64,000 nucleotides of DNA, from positions 124,001 to 188,000 of the forward strand of contig NZ_JADKNH010000011.1 in assembly GCF_015352425.1 (NCBI RefSeq), in the 5' to 3' direction. The number at the start of each line of letters is the position of its first letter. Position 1 is the first letter of the stretch. The notes under the pieces are model-generated. The model worked only from the letters and a program-made list of their open reading frames with translations. It was not told the DNA's origin and did not search any database. The stretch is from Fusibacter ferrireducens (lineage in GTDB: Bacteria > Bacillota > Clostridia > Peptostreptococcales > Acidaminobacteraceae). The translations under genes and the position numbers were made by a program. Of the stretch, positions 1-8,700 are shown one piece after another.

Positions 1-1
1 T

Positions 2-1786
2 CGATATATTGGCGGTGAAATCAATACTTTTAATAAGGAAATCACGGCTGAAATGATTCGGTTTGCATTTTGTTTTCCAGATGTTTATGAAGTGGGGATG
101 AGTTATTTAGGGCTTCAAATCATTTACAGCTTGCTGAATAAAGAAGAGGATGTTTTTTGTGAGCGTGTTTTTTCACCATGGAAAGACATGGAAGAACTTA
201 TTAGAGAAAACAATCAAACCACTGTGACCTTGGAGACAAAATCCAAATTGTTGGATATGGATGTTCTTGCATTCACACTCCAGTATGAACTCAGTTACAC
301 CAATATAATCAACATGCTTGACTTGTCGCACATTCCTTTTTATGCCAAGGATCGATCAGATGTTCATCCATTGATAGTAGCTGGTGGACCCTGTGCATAT
401 AATCCTGAGCCGATAGCGGACTTTGTGGACCTCTTTTTTATAGGAGAGGGTGAAGAACAGCTGATAGAGTTTATTGAAGTCTACAGGCCTTATAAAGCGG
501 GTAAAATCACCAAAGATGAAATGCTTCTTGCTGCGACAAAAATAGGAGGCGTCTATGTCCCTAAATTTTATGAACCCGTTTATGACGAAAAGGGTATTCT
601 TGTAGAGGTCAATCGTAAGGCAGATGTACCTGAAAAAATTAAAAAGCGGATTGTGAGAGATTTTGATAAGGGCTTTCAACTCGAAACGATGATTGTACCT
701 TTTGCAGATGTCGTTCATGATCGGGCTGCAATTGAGATATTTCGAGGTTGTACGAAGGGGTGTCGTTTCTGTCAAGCGGGTATGATATACAGACCTGTCA
801 GAGAGAAGTCTCCTGAAACGATAAAATCTAATGTGGACAAAATTCTTTCCACAACGGGTTTTGAAGAATTTTCACTGACTTCCTTGAGTACAATGGATTA
901 CTCTTCTATAGAGACTCTGGTTTCTGATTTAGTCCAACAATATGAAAAGGAGAGTATTGGCGTATCCTTGCCTTCACTCAGATTAGACAGTTTTTCAGTA
1001 GATGTGGTCAAGGAAATTCAAAAAATAAGAAAAACCGGCTTGACTTTTGCGCCAGAGGCTGGGACTCAAAGGTTAAGGGATGTCATCAATAAAGGCGTTT
1101 CATCAGAAAATATAGAGACTACTTTCAGAAGTATTTTTGGATTGGGATGGTCTCGCGTAAAACTTTACTTTATGATCGGATTGCCAACTGAAACGCATGA
1201 AGATCTTGACGGCATCAGTGATATCGCCAATTTAGGCACTTATATTTTCAAGCAAGTTAAGCCGGAAAGTATGAAAAAATCGGTTCAAGTTACGGTGAGT
1301 ACATCTTGTTTTGTTCCTAAGCCATTTACACCTTTCCAATGGATGCCTCAGAGTACTATGGATGATTTTTATGAAAAAATAGATTATTTAAAAACAAAAT
1401 TGATCAATAAAAAAGTGGTTTACAATTATCATGATCCTAAAACAAGCGTTTTAGAAGGCGTCTTCGCAAGAGGGGATAGAAAGCTGTCTAAAGTGATTTT
1501 AAAGGCCTTTGAGTTGGGTGCCAAGTTTGACGGGTGGCAAGAATATTTTGATTACAGCATTTGGATGCAAGCCTTTGAAGCTTGTGGTGTCGATCCAGAC
1601 TTTTATACTGTAAGAAAAAGAGATTACAATGAGTTATTTCCTTGGGATATAATTGATCCAGGTGTCACTAAAGACTACTTGATTTCAGAAAATGAAAAAG
1701 CATTAAGTGGCGTTACAACTATAGACTGTAGAGAGGGCTGTACAGCTTGTGGCGTAAATGTAAATATTATAGGCGGTGCATGTTAA
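2..1786 (+). CDS. Radical SAM protein, TIGR03960 family (5' partial)
   Basis: The frame is open from base 2 and reads RYIGGEINTF before the first ATG at 53. Those residues match the conserved N-terminal region of this family, so the true start lies upstream of the window and the ATG at 53 is internal. The radical-SAM cluster motif is CTKGCRFC (CxxxCxxC, near base 750), preceded by a B12-binding-like N-terminal half. A C-terminal Cys cluster (CREGCTACGV) follows. The family is uncharacterised and is almost always next to a TIGR03936/DUF2344 protein, as here. A role in RNA or cofactor modification is inference only. It is the first visible gene of an operon reaching towards rng. Confidence 0.88.
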   Translation, partial: RYIGGEINTFNKEITAEMIRFAFCFPDVYEVGMSYLGLQIIYSLLNKEEDVFCERVFSPWKDMEELIRENNQTTVTLETKSKLLDMDVLAFTLQYELSYTNIINMLDLSHIPFYAKDRSDVHPLIVAGGPCAYNPEPIADFVDLFFIGEGEEQLIEFIEVYRPYKAGKITKDEMLLAATKIGGVYVPKFYEPVYDEKGILVEVNRKADVPEKIKKRIVRDFDKGFQLETMIVPFADVVHDRAAIEIFRGCTKGCRFCQAGMIYRPVREKSPETIKSNVDKILSTTGFEEFSLTSLSTMDYSSIETLVSDLVQQYEKESIGVSLPSLRLDSFSVDVVKEIQKIRKTGLTFAPEAGTQRLRDVINKGVSSENIETTFRSIFGLGWSRVKLYFMIGLPTETHEDLDGISDIANLGTYIFKQVKPESMKKSVQVTVSTSCFVPKPFTPFQWMPQSTMDDFYEKIDYLKTKLINKKVVYNYHDPKTSVLEGVFARGDRKLSKVILKAFELGAKFDGWQEYFDYSIWMQAFEACGVDPDFYTVRKRDYNELFPWDIIDPGVTKDYLISENEKALSGVTTIDCREGCTACGVNVNIIGGAC

Positions 1787-2478
1787 TGGAGACTTTACGA
1801 ATTGTATATACAAAACAAAAGTACATGAGATATCTGTCTCATCTTGAACTCATGAAACTCTTTGAACGTGTTTTTAGATTTCAAAAATTGCCTCTTAAGT
1901 TTTCCGAGGGTTTTAATCCACATCCGAAGATGACTTTTGCAGCACCGCTATCTGTTGGATTTTCAAGTCAAGCTGAAATTATGGAAGTACAATTAAATGA
2001 GAGAATAGATTTGGAGCATGTGCTTCAGATGAAATTCCCAGATGGAATCCAAATTATTAAAGCCAAGTATGTGGACTCTAAGAAAGCACTGATGGCGAGC
2101 ATAGATTTTTCAGAATATATGATTAGAATCGACTTTGGCGCTTCTGTTTCTGAATACCCTTTTGAAGAAAGAGCAGAGAGCTTTTTAAATCAAGAGGCCA
2201 TTCATTATGAGAAAAAAACCAAGAAGGGAACCATGAAAACGGTTAACGCTTTGGAACTCGTAAAAAGTTTTAGTGTTATTTTTAAAGAAGAAAATGAGTT
2301 GATCTTAAGAGCTACACTGGCATCGAATAGCAGTATGGGCAGTCTTAATCCAGAACTTCTTGCAAATCTTTTCTTGAATTTTTGTAAAAATGAAAAAGAA
2401 ATTGAACAAATTGAAGTGGAACGTATTAATCTGTTCATGACAGTTGATAAGAAGCTTGTATCTCTTTATGAATTGTAG
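1786..2478 (+). CDS. TIGR03936 / DUF2344 radical-SAM-linked protein
   Basis: This 230-residue protein begins METLRIVYTKQKYMRYLSHL, the typical start of the DUF2344 family that partners TIGR03960 radical SAM enzymes. The start is taken at 1786, where the preceding stop TAA overlaps the ATG (TAATG) and an AGGCGG ribosome-binding sequence lies about 9 bases upstream. An ATG at 1780 and a TTG at 1747 are in frame but badly spaced or overlap more. The motif FSEGFNPHPKMTFAAPLSVG is characteristic. The TAATG overlap suggests translational coupling and a shared function. The biochemical role is unknown. Confidence 0.85.
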   Translation: METLRIVYTKQKYMRYLSHLELMKLFERVFRFQKLPLKFSEGFNPHPKMTFAAPLSVGFSSQAEIMEVQLNERIDLEHVLQMKFPDGIQIIKAKYVDSKKALMASIDFSEYMIRIDFGASVSEYPFEERAESFLNQEAIHYEKKTKKGTMKTVNALELVKSFSVIFKEENELILRATLASNSSMGSLNPELLANLFLNFCKNEKEIEQIEVERINLFMTVDKKLVSLYEL

Positions 2479-2485
2479 GTGCTGA

Positions 2486-3883
2486 ATGAAAGCGATTACC
2501 ATAGATCAAAGTCCAATTTTAGATATTGCAGTCTTGTATGTTCAATCAACACGAGCGCTGGAACATGTGATTATTGAAAACCATGAGCGTCAAAATATTT
2601 TAGGTAATATCTATTTGGGTAAAATCATTCAATTTTCTGATGAGATCGAAGGTGTTTTTGTGGATATTGGGACATCTATGAATGGTTTTTTGCAGAAAAA
2701 GGAAATCCTGAGACGTGTTCCAAGAGATCAAAAAAAATTGCCGCTGAATAAACTTTTGTCTAAAAATCAACTCATACCTGTTCAAGTGAGTAAAGAGAGT
2801 TATCAAGTAAAAGGACCTCAACTGACAACTGACATCTCCTTAGCAGGCAAATATGTTGTTCTATTGCCCTTTTCAAGAGGTGTAAAGTACTCTAAGAGAA
2901 TTACCGAAAAAATTCCAAAGGCAGCGATAGAAACTCAAATTAGATCTATTGATAACGCTGAGTGTGGTTGGATTATACGCAGTATTGTCAATGAAGTTTC
3001 AGATATTTCGATGATTCAAAGGGATGTTATGAGAATGTATGATCTTTGGAAGCGCATTGAAAAGATCATAAACCTATCTAGCAAAGTAATTCAACTATAT
3101 GAAGCAAACGGATTCTTTGAAAGCATGTATAGGCAATTTTACAGTTCAGAGGTTGAAATGGTTCAATATACGAACGCCTCTTTAAAGACAACGCTCTTAG
3201 AGCTTGGTTTTGAAAAAAACACTTTAAAAGCCGTAAAATCTAAAAATGCCCTCTTTAAGGAAATGGGGCTCAACATCAAAGCTTTTCTCTTTGAAACGCT
3301 CTTTAAATACAAAGAGGGTTACAGTTTTACGCTGGATGAACTCGAGGCGTTTACGATAATCGATGTAAATTCTGGGCAATATAAAGCGGCTTCAAAAGCA
3401 GATATGACACGTGAGGTCAATCTATTGTCTGCACAAGCAATTAAGGATAAACTTTTGGCGAGAAATATCAGTGGCGTTATTCTGATTGATTTCATAGATA
3501 TGGGATCTCATAATGAAATGACTTTCTTAAAGGAACTGAGTGAGACTGTTTTTACAAGAGATGATGATTTTCATATTTTGGGCATCACTAAATTGGGACT
3601 GCTTGAAATGACTAGAAAGCGCATTAAACCCTCGATATTGGATGTGCTGAGCATTGATTTTAGAGAAAAAGATTTGCTCTATTGGACCGCAAACGAACTC
3701 TACTTTGAACTGGTGCGTCTATCTGAACACACCAATACAAAGCGGGTTGTTTTGGAAGTGGTTCCAGAACTCTATCTGTTTTTAGCCCAAAAATCTATTT
3801 TTTCCGATATGCCCATGAAGATAAAGCTCGAGAAGAATAATCAAAAAAATCAATATTATAAAATTTCAACGATGCCAGAGTAA
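2486..3883 (+). CDS. rng: Ribonuclease G/E family endoribonuclease
   Basis: RNase E/G-type endonucleases cut single-stranded A/U-rich RNA in rRNA maturation and mRNA decay. An S1-like RNA-binding segment occupies about residues 35-120 (LGNIYLGKIIQFSDEIEGVF). The DNase-I-like catalytic core has the metal-binding aspartates in IDVNSG (D293) and IDFIDM (D335/D338). After KRIKPSI the usual CPxC zinc-link motif is missing, and the protein ends soon after at 465 residues. It starts 7 bases after the DUF2344 gene and precedes the L21 leader, the usual clostridial order. Confidence 0.88.
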   Translation: MKAITIDQSPILDIAVLYVQSTRALEHVIIENHERQNILGNIYLGKIIQFSDEIEGVFVDIGTSMNGFLQKKEILRRVPRDQKKLPLNKLLSKNQLIPVQVSKESYQVKGPQLTTDISLAGKYVVLLPFSRGVKYSKRITEKIPKAAIETQIRSIDNAECGWIIRSIVNEVSDISMIQRDVMRMYDLWKRIEKIINLSSKVIQLYEANGFFESMYRQFYSSEVEMVQYTNASLKTTLLELGFEKNTLKAVKSKNALFKEMGLNIKAFLFETLFKYKEGYSFTLDELEAFTIIDVNSGQYKAASKADMTREVNLLSAQAIKDKLLARNISGVILIDFIDMGSHNEMTFLKELSETVFTRDDDFHILGITKLGLLEMTRKRIKPSILDVLSIDFREKDLLYWTANELYFELVRLSEHTNTKRVVLEVVPELYLFLAQKSIFSDMPMKIKLEKNNQKNQYYKISTMPE

Positions 3884-3889
3884 TAACAG

Positions 3890-3918
3890 TTGACATTTCA
3901 ATGTCTGTGTGATAACAT
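3890..3918 (+). promoter_or_regulatory. Sigma-A-type promoter for rplU-prp-rpmA
   Basis: TTGACA at 3890-3895 and TAACAT at 3913-3918 are separated by exactly 17 bases. The site lies just after the rng stop and about 80 bases before the rplU start. Confidence 0.6.
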
Positions 3919-3921
3919 TAT

Positions 3922-3996
3922 TCGGGTAGCCGCATGAAACGGGTTAATAGAAACACGTGAGTGTACCTAGTTTTGGCGAGAAAGGATAGAGGAGGT
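3922..3996 (+). promoter_or_regulatory. Probable ribosomal protein L21 leader
   Basis: About 75 transcribed bases lie between the promoter and the rplU ribosome-binding site (AGAGGAGGTG). They contain short paired segments (CGGGTAGCCG, CACGTGAGTG). Position and size match the L21 leader RNA known upstream of rplU in Firmicutes, thought to be autoregulatory. A covariance search against that family would decide it; I did not verify the fold in detail. Confidence 0.5.
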
Positions 3997-4001
3997 GCGA
4001 T

Positions 4002-4310
4002 ATGTACGCAATTATTCAAACTGGTGGTAAACAATATAAGGTTCAACAAGGCGATGAAATCTTCGTAGAAAAGTTAGATGTAAACGAAGGAGACTCTTAT
4101 GTGTTCGAACAAGTTTTAGCAGTTTCTGGAGACGCTGGCTTAGAAGTTGGCGAAGCTGTTTCTTCTGCTAAAGTTACTGGAACTGTTGTTAAAAATGGTA
4201 AAGGTCCTAAGGTAATCATCTTCAAATACAAAAGCAAGAAAGATTACAGAAAAAAACAAGGCCATAGACAACCATATACAAAAGTTAAAATTGATAACAT
4301 CACTTTATAA
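4002..4310 (+). CDS. rplU: 50S ribosomal protein L21
   Basis: This 102-residue protein starts [20 protein letters not shown] and carries the C-terminal signature [16 protein letters not shown], both typical of bacterial L21. L21 is a 23S rRNA-binding protein of the large subunit. The start is set by a strong AGGAGGTG site. It is the first gene of the compact L21-Prp-L27 cluster, which keeps stoichiometry and L27 processing together. Confidence 0.97.
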   Translation: MYAIIQTGGKQYKVQQGDEIFVEKLDVNEGDSYVFEQVLAVSGDAGLEVGEAVSSAKVTGTVVKNGKGPKVIIFKYKSKKDYRKKQGHRQPYTKVKIDNITL

Positions 4311-4315
4311 TTAAA

Positions 4316-4645
4316 ATGATTAGAGTTGATGTTACAAAGACAAGTGATCACTATTATAAATTGAAACTATCAGGACATGCATATTCAGATGAGCCGGGTA
4401 GAGATCTTGTTTGTGGTGCGGTTTCAACTTTGGCGCAAACTGTAGCGAATGCTCTTGAACAAATCGGGGAAGTCCCTGAGGCGTCATTAGATCTTAAAAT
4501 TAAAAATGGACATTTGTCACTTAGTATTGAACAGGCATATCGATCTGAAACCACAAATATTATATTTGCTACTTTCATAGTCGGTATAGAAGGTATAGAA
4601 GGAACGTACCCAGAGTACGTGAGACTTAGAATAGAGGAGGTGTAA
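4316..4645 (+). CDS. prp: Ribosomal-processing cysteine protease Prp
   Basis: This 109-residue protein has the Prp/YsxB signature [18 protein letters not shown], with the predicted catalytic pair H21 and C33. In Firmicutes, Prp removes a short N-terminal extension from ribosomal protein L27 so that L27 can reach the peptidyl-transferase centre. The adjacent rpmA encodes such an extension (LQLFASKKG), which supports the assignment. It follows rplU after 5 bases with no clear ribosome-binding site of its own, so translational coupling is likely. Confidence 0.92.
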   Translation: MIRVDVTKTSDHYYKLKLSGHAYSDEPGRDLVCGAVSTLAQTVANALEQIGEVPEASLDLKIKNGHLSLSIEQAYRSETTNIIFATFIVGIEGIEGTYPEYVRLRIEEV

Positions 4646-4649
4646 GAAG

Positions 4650-4931
4650 ATGTTAAAAACTTTTAACTTACAGTTATTCGCAAGTAAAAAAGGTGTTGGT
4701 TCTTCTAAAAATGGTCGTGAATCTCATTCGAAGAGACTTGGCGTAAAAAGAGCTGATGGACAAACAGTAAGTGCTGGAAGCATCTTAGTTAGACAAAGAG
4801 GCACTAAAATTCATCCTGGTAATAACGTTGGCATCGGTGGCGATGATACTTTATTCGCTAAAGTAGAAGGCGTTGTGAAGTTTGAAAGAAAAGGTAGAGA
4901 TAAAAAACAAGTAAGCGTATACGAAGCTTAG
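4650..4931 (+). CDS. rpmA: 50S ribosomal protein L27 with Prp-cleaved N-terminus
   Basis: This 93-residue protein starts [18 protein letters not shown] and continues with the L27 core ([20 protein letters not shown]). The first ten residues form the extension found in Firmicutes. By the known consensus, cleavage should fall between F10 and A11 and expose the ASKKG end. The start is fixed by GAGGAGGTG 8-10 bases upstream. A strong terminator follows 4 bases after the stop. Confidence 0.97.
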   Translation: MLKTFNLQLFASKKGVGSSKNGRESHSKRLGVKRADGQTVSAGSILVRQRGTKIHPGNNVGIGGDDTLFAKVEGVVKFERKGRDKKQVSVYEA

Positions 4932-4935
4932 TCTA

Positions 4936-4965
4936 AAATGTCCATCAGCCATGATGGACATTTTT
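4936..4965 (+). terminator. Rho-independent terminator after rpmA
   Basis: A 12-bp stem (AAATGTCCATCA / TGATGGACATTT) with a 4-base loop ends in a T run. It closes the rplU-prp-rpmA unit. Confidence 0.85.
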
Positions 4966-4980
4966 AATATAACCCTTTGG

Positions 4981-5346
4981 AAAATAAAGCCTCACTTCTT
5001 AAAGTGAGGGTTCATTTTCCAGATTCAGCGCTCCCGCTGAATCCAATCCGATAGGATTGTAAAGGGTTACGAAGGCAGCGAAGCGGACTGAGTATATGTT
5101 TAAAAATAAAGCCTCACCTCTTAAAGTGAGGGTTCATTTTCCCGATTCAGCGCTCCCGCTGAATCCAATCCGACAGGATTGTAAAGGGTTACGAAGGCAG
5201 CGAAGCGGACTGAGTATATGTTTAAAAATAAAGCCTCACTTATTAAAGTGAGGGTTCATTTTCCCGATTCAGCGCTCCCGCTGAATCCAATCCGACAGGA
5301 TTGCAAAGGGTTACGAAGGCAGCGAAGCGGACTGAGTATATGTTTA
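4981..5346. repeat. Three tandem 122-bp structured repeats
   Basis: Three head-to-tail copies begin at 4981, 5103 and 5225, each 122 bp and differing at only a few bases. Each copy contains an 8-bp hairpin (CCTCACTT / AAGTGAGG), a 9-bp hairpin with CTCC loop (GATTCAGCG / CGCTGAATC), a 6-bp hairpin (CAATCC / GGATTG), and a conserved tail (GCAGCGAAGCGGACTGAG). There are no spacers, so this is not CRISPR. The block fills most of the gap between rpmA and obg, and no gene is evident in it. Function unknown. Confidence 0.9.
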
Positions 5347-5400
5347 AATAAACTTGATAAATAAACTTGATAAATAAACTTGATAAATAGATTTGATAAA
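5345..5400. repeat. 13-bp direct repeats upstream of obg
   Basis: The unit TAAATAAACTTGA is repeated about four times in tandem, directly after the 122-bp repeats. The last copy is diverged (TAAATAGATTTGA). It is a simple low-complexity repeat and may supply or mimic -35 sequence. Confidence 0.75.
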
Positions 5401-5420
5401 TGATAAATAATTGGTAGAAT
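5393..5420 (+). promoter_or_regulatory. Possible promoter for obg
   Basis: TTGATA at 5393 and TAGAAT at 5415 are 16 bases apart, about 80 bases before the obg start. The context is A+T-rich, so chance matches are common. Confidence 0.35.
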
Positions 5421-5502
5421 AAGAGTATGGTTCATGATTTTAAAAGAAACATCTGTTTTTTTTGATAACTTAAAGCGATACCTTGTGTAGAAGAGGTGTA
5501 AA

Positions 5503-6780
5503 ATGTTTGTTGATGTAGCAAAAATATATATTAAAGCAGGCGATGGCGGTAATGGCAAAGTCAGCTTTAGAAGAGAAAAGTATGTACCAGATGGGGGTCC
5601 AGATGGTGGCGATGGCGGCCGTGGCGGCAATGTTGTTGCAGTTGTTGACGATGCCATGAGAACACTTATGGATTTTAGATACCAGCGAAAATATATCTGT
5701 GCAAATGGAGAAGACGGTGGTAAAAAGAAAATGACCGGTAAATGTGCTGAAGATTTAATCATTAAAGTACCACAGGGAACAATCATCAGAGATGCAGAAA
5801 CTGGGAAAGTAATTGTAGATTTAAAAGAAAAAAACCAAAGCGCAATCTTGGCAAAAGGTGGCCGTGGTGGAAAAGGCAACACACATTTTACGACTTCGAC
5901 GCGTCAAGCGCCTACTTTCGCTGAAAAAGGTGGAAAAGGATATGAACGCAATATCGTTTTAGAACTTAAAATGCTTGCAGATGTGGGGCTGTTGGGATAC
6001 CCGAATGTGGGCAAATCCACTTTTTTGGCTGCCACAACTCAAGCGAGACCTAAAATTGCTAACTATCACTTTACAACGCTTCAACCCAATTTAGGTGTTG
6101 TGGAAGCGGTTAAAGGAAAAAGTTTTGTAATAGCAGATATTCCCGGGTTGATTGAAGGTGCCAAGGAAGGGATCGGATTAGGACTTGATTTTTTAAGACA
6201 CGTTGAAAGAACAAAGGTATTGATTCACGTGGTTGATATTTCAGGTATTGAAGGCAGAGATCCCTATGAGGATTTCTGTACAATCAACAAAGAAGTTTTT
6301 GGCTATAATGAAAGATTGTCCAATCGAGTTCAAGTTGTCGCTGCGAATAAAATGGATTTGCTGTTTGACGATGAACAATTATTGATATTTACTGAGAAGA
6401 TTGAAGCTGATGGCTATAAGGTATTTCCAATTTCTGCAGCGACAGGACAAGGTGTTGATGCACTTTTAAACTTTGTCACTGAGCTTTTAGACACAACTCC
6501 GGATGCGCCTTTAATTGATGAAGAGGATTATTTTGTCGAAGCATTGGATTTATCTGATTCTTCTGAAATAAATTACTTCATGGATGATGATGTCTACTGC
6601 ATTGAGGGAGAGTATCTTGAAAGATTAATGTTTTCCACGAATCTTAGCGATATTGAATCCTTGAGAAGATTCCAAAATGTCCTTAAAAACAAAGGTGTAT
6701 TTGATCATCTTAGGACATTAGGCATAGAAGATGGTGATACTGTAAGAATATTTGATTTAGAATTTGAATTCTATGGTTAG
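5503..6780 (+). CDS. obg: GTPase Obg/CgtA
   Basis: Obg is an essential ribosome-associated GTPase in 50S assembly and stress control. The 425-residue protein has the glycine-rich Obg fold (about 1-158, with runs such as GGPDGGDGGRGG), the G domain with P-loop GYPNVGKST (165-173), DIPG and NKMD motifs, and a C-terminal OCT domain (about 345-425). Length and order match Firmicute Obg. The start is supported by AGAGGTG upstream. The next gene, yhbY, follows after 10 bases. Confidence 0.97.
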   Translation: MFVDVAKIYIKAGDGGNGKVSFRREKYVPDGGPDGGDGGRGGNVVAVVDDAMRTLMDFRYQRKYICANGEDGGKKKMTGKCAEDLIIKVPQGTIIRDAETGKVIVDLKEKNQSAILAKGGRGGKGNTHFTTSTRQAPTFAEKGGKGYERNIVLELKMLADVGLLGYPNVGKSTFLAATTQARPKIANYHFTTLQPNLGVVEAVKGKSFVIADIPGLIEGAKEGIGLGLDFLRHVERTKVLIHVVDISGIEGRDPYEDFCTINKEVFGYNERLSNRVQVVAANKMDLLFDDEQLLIFTEKIEADGYKVFPISAATGQGVDALLNFVTELLDTTPDAPLIDEEDYFVEALDLSDSSEINYFMDDDVYCIEGEYLERLMFSTNLSDIESLRRFQNVLKNKGVFDHLRTLGIEDGDTVRIFDLEFEFYG

Positions 6781-6790
6781 GAGAAGTTAA

Positions 6791-7219
6791 ATGTTAACTG
6801 GAAAACAAAGAAGTTATTTAAAAGGTCTTGCCAATAAATTGAAGCCACTGGCTCAGCTTGGAAAAGAAGGCATATCTGATCGTTTTTTAGCACAGATGAA
6901 TGATTTGATTGAGCATCACGAGCTCGTTAAAGTCAATGTTTTAGATAATAGTTTAGAAGATGCCACTGCTGCTGCAAATGAGGTTGCAAAGGCACTTGAT
7001 GCAGAATTTGTTCAAGCGATTGGCAATAAGTTTACGATTTATAGACAATCGAGAGAAAATCCAATGTTAGAAATTCCTGGTGCGGACAACACTAGAGTTA
7101 AAATCAATATGATGAAGAAAAATCAAAATGCCTCTGATAAAGAGCGTTTAAGCAAAAAAGGTGGACGTATTTCTAAACCGCTTAGTGGCAAAAAATCCAA
7201 GCTTAAAAAGCTTAAATAA
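6791..7219 (+). CDS. yhbY: YhbY/CRM-domain RNA-binding protein
   Basis: Residues 1-95 form a CRS1-YhbY (CRM) domain starting MLTGKQRSYLKGLANKLKPL, with a GKEG loop and a DNSLEDATAAANEVAKAL helix. These proteins bind pre-50S particles. The protein is 142 residues, longer than the roughly 97 of classical YhbY. The extra C-terminal tail is rich in Lys and Ser (SKKGGRISKPLSGKKSKLKK) and probably binds RNA nonspecifically. It is probably cotranscribed with obg. Confidence 0.92.
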   Translation: MLTGKQRSYLKGLANKLKPLAQLGKEGISDRFLAQMNDLIEHHELVKVNVLDNSLEDATAAANEVAKALDAEFVQAIGNKFTIYRQSRENPMLEIPGADNTRVKINMMKKNQNASDKERLSKKGGRISKPLSGKKSKLKKLK

Positions 7220-7246
7220 TTTTAAGCCATTTCATTTTTTAATTTA

Positions 7247-7298
7247 ATGACTGTTGTTTTTAAATCGCCTATTGAGATGATTTAAAAACAACAGTCAT
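7247..7298. terminator. 20-bp perfect inverted repeat between yhbY and nadD
   Basis: ATGACTGTTGTTTTTAAATC pairs perfectly with its complement after a 12-base loop. The T tract is inside the stem and not after it, so it is not a textbook terminator, though position after yhbY suggests a termination or processing role. Confidence 0.5.
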
Positions 7299-7347
7299 CA
7301 TACTAATAGGGTATTGTTGAGTCTAGATATTAAAGGGGTATGAGATC

Positions 7348-7962
7348 ATGCAGATTAAAAAAATTGGCATTATGGGGGGAACATTTGACCCGATACACTA
7401 TGGACATTTAATGCTTGCTGAACAAATCAGAGCGAGTTATAGCTTGGATCAAATTGTTTTTATTCCAGTGGGCAATGCACCTCATAAACAAGAACATAAA
7501 CCGACAGACAAGATGCATCGATATATGATGACCATGCTTGCCACTGCTTCCAATCCCCATTTCACAGTTTCAGATATCGAAATTAAAAAAGAAGTGATCA
7601 CCTATGCGATTGATACGATAAAAGAGCTTAGAGTCTTATATAATACGCCTGTAGAACTGTATTTTATAACGGGTGCAGATGCCATTATATTATTAGATAC
7701 ATGGAAGAGTTATAAAGAGCTTGTGAAGTATGTGAAATTCATCGGTGCTTCACGACCAGGTGTTGATGAACATGTACTGAAAGAAAAGATCGAAGAACTC
7801 TCTTTAGAATTAGGGGCTCATATTGAGCTTTGCTCTGTGCCTGCGTTGGCAATCAGTTCAACGGATATCAGAAATCGGGTGTGTGAAGGTAAGAGCATTA
7901 AATATCTATTGCCAGAAACTGTTGAAAATTACATTTGTAAAGAGAAGTTATACTTATGTTGA
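7348..7962 (+). CDS. nadD: Nicotinate-nucleotide adenylyltransferase
   Basis: NadD converts nicotinate mononucleotide and ATP to deamido-NAD in NAD synthesis. The 204-residue protein has the nucleotidyltransferase motif GGTFDPIHYGHL at the N-terminus and the ISSTDIRNRV motif near the C-terminus. Its stop overlaps the start of yqeK by 7 bases, so the two are coupled as in most Firmicutes. AAAGGGGTA precedes the ATG. Confidence 0.96.
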   Translation: MQIKKIGIMGGTFDPIHYGHLMLAEQIRASYSLDQIVFIPVGNAPHKQEHKPTDKMHRYMMTMLATASNPHFTVSDIEIKKEVITYAIDTIKELRVLYNTPVELYFITGADAIILLDTWKSYKELVKYVKFIGASRPGVDEHVLKEKIEELSLELGAHIELCSVPALAISSTDIRNRVCEGKSIKYLLPETVENYICKEKLYLC

Positions 7963-8525
7963 GTACTTATAAACTAAAGCGATATTTGAAATCACATTTG
8001 TCAAAGAAAAGGTATAAACACACTGTAAGAGTGGCTAAAATTGCCAAGGAATTGGCTTTGATTTATAATATTGACGTCTATAAAGCAGAGTATGCTTCTC
8101 TGGGACATGATATTGCCAAAGAAATGAATATTCAAGAAGCTCGCACCTATATTGATCAATATCAAATTGAAATGGACCCAACAATTCGTCAAAATCCGAA
8201 TTTGGCCCATGGTGAAATTGGTGCGATTATACTGGAAAAAAAATTTGAATGTGAAGATCATGACATTTTGGAAGCTGTAAGATGGCATACTTACGGTCAC
8301 AAAGACATGTCGCTTTTGTCCAAAATTGTCTATATGGCAGATGTTATTGAAGAATCCAGATGTTTTGAGGGTGTAGAAGAACTCAGGAGACTTGCAAGAA
8401 TAGATATTGATGCGGCTATTTTAAAGTTTTATGAATTGACTCTTGATTATTTTAAAGAAAATAATCAAGAAATGCATCAGAATACTTATCAGATGATTGA
8501 GTCCATTAAAGAGATGCACTTATGA
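7956..8525 (+). CDS. yqeK: YqeK-type HD phosphohydrolase (Ap4A hydrolase)
   Basis: YqeK proteins are HD-domain enzymes that split diadenosine tetraphosphate symmetrically into two ADP. The 189-residue protein has a first metal-binding histidine in KKRYKHTVRV, the HD pair in ASLGHDIAKEM, and a later histidine cluster around VRWHTYGHKDM. It overlaps nadD and is followed, after a terminator-like hairpin, by rsfS. Confidence 0.93.
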   Translation: MLSTYKLKRYLKSHLSKKRYKHTVRVAKIAKELALIYNIDVYKAEYASLGHDIAKEMNIQEARTYIDQYQIEMDPTIRQNPNLAHGEIGAIILEKKFECEDHDILEAVRWHTYGHKDMSLLSKIVYMADVIEESRCFEGVEELRRLARIDIDAAILKFYELTLDYFKENNQEMHQNTYQMIESIKEMHL

Positions 8526-8530
8526 TGACC

Positions 8531-8574
8531 AAGATAACCTTTTAATGATAATAATGGTCATTACTATCTTTTTT
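8531..8574 (+). terminator. Probable terminator after yqeK
   Basis: AAGATA pairs with TATCTT and an inner AATGA with TCATT, with a bulge, followed by a T run. The stem is imperfect. The remaining bases up to rsfS hold no further recognisable signal. Confidence 0.4.
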
Positions 8575-8700
8575 ACAGGTAAAATTTCAAAAATCAAGGT
8601 CTAATTATGCTTTTTATCTATATTTTGTACCTTTTTATGCTAATTGCTATTGCATAAATTTAACTTTTCGTTTAGGATATTCATATCTTAGGAGTGTAGA

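Noticed and set aside
4981-5346. Possible CRISPR array
   Set aside because: The 122-bp units abut directly, are too long, and have no unique spacers.
5256-5882. 208-residue open frame on the minus strand across the repeats and obg 5' end
   Set aside because: It is antisense to obg, and its proline-rich N-terminal part is the reverse of the Obg glycine-rich region.
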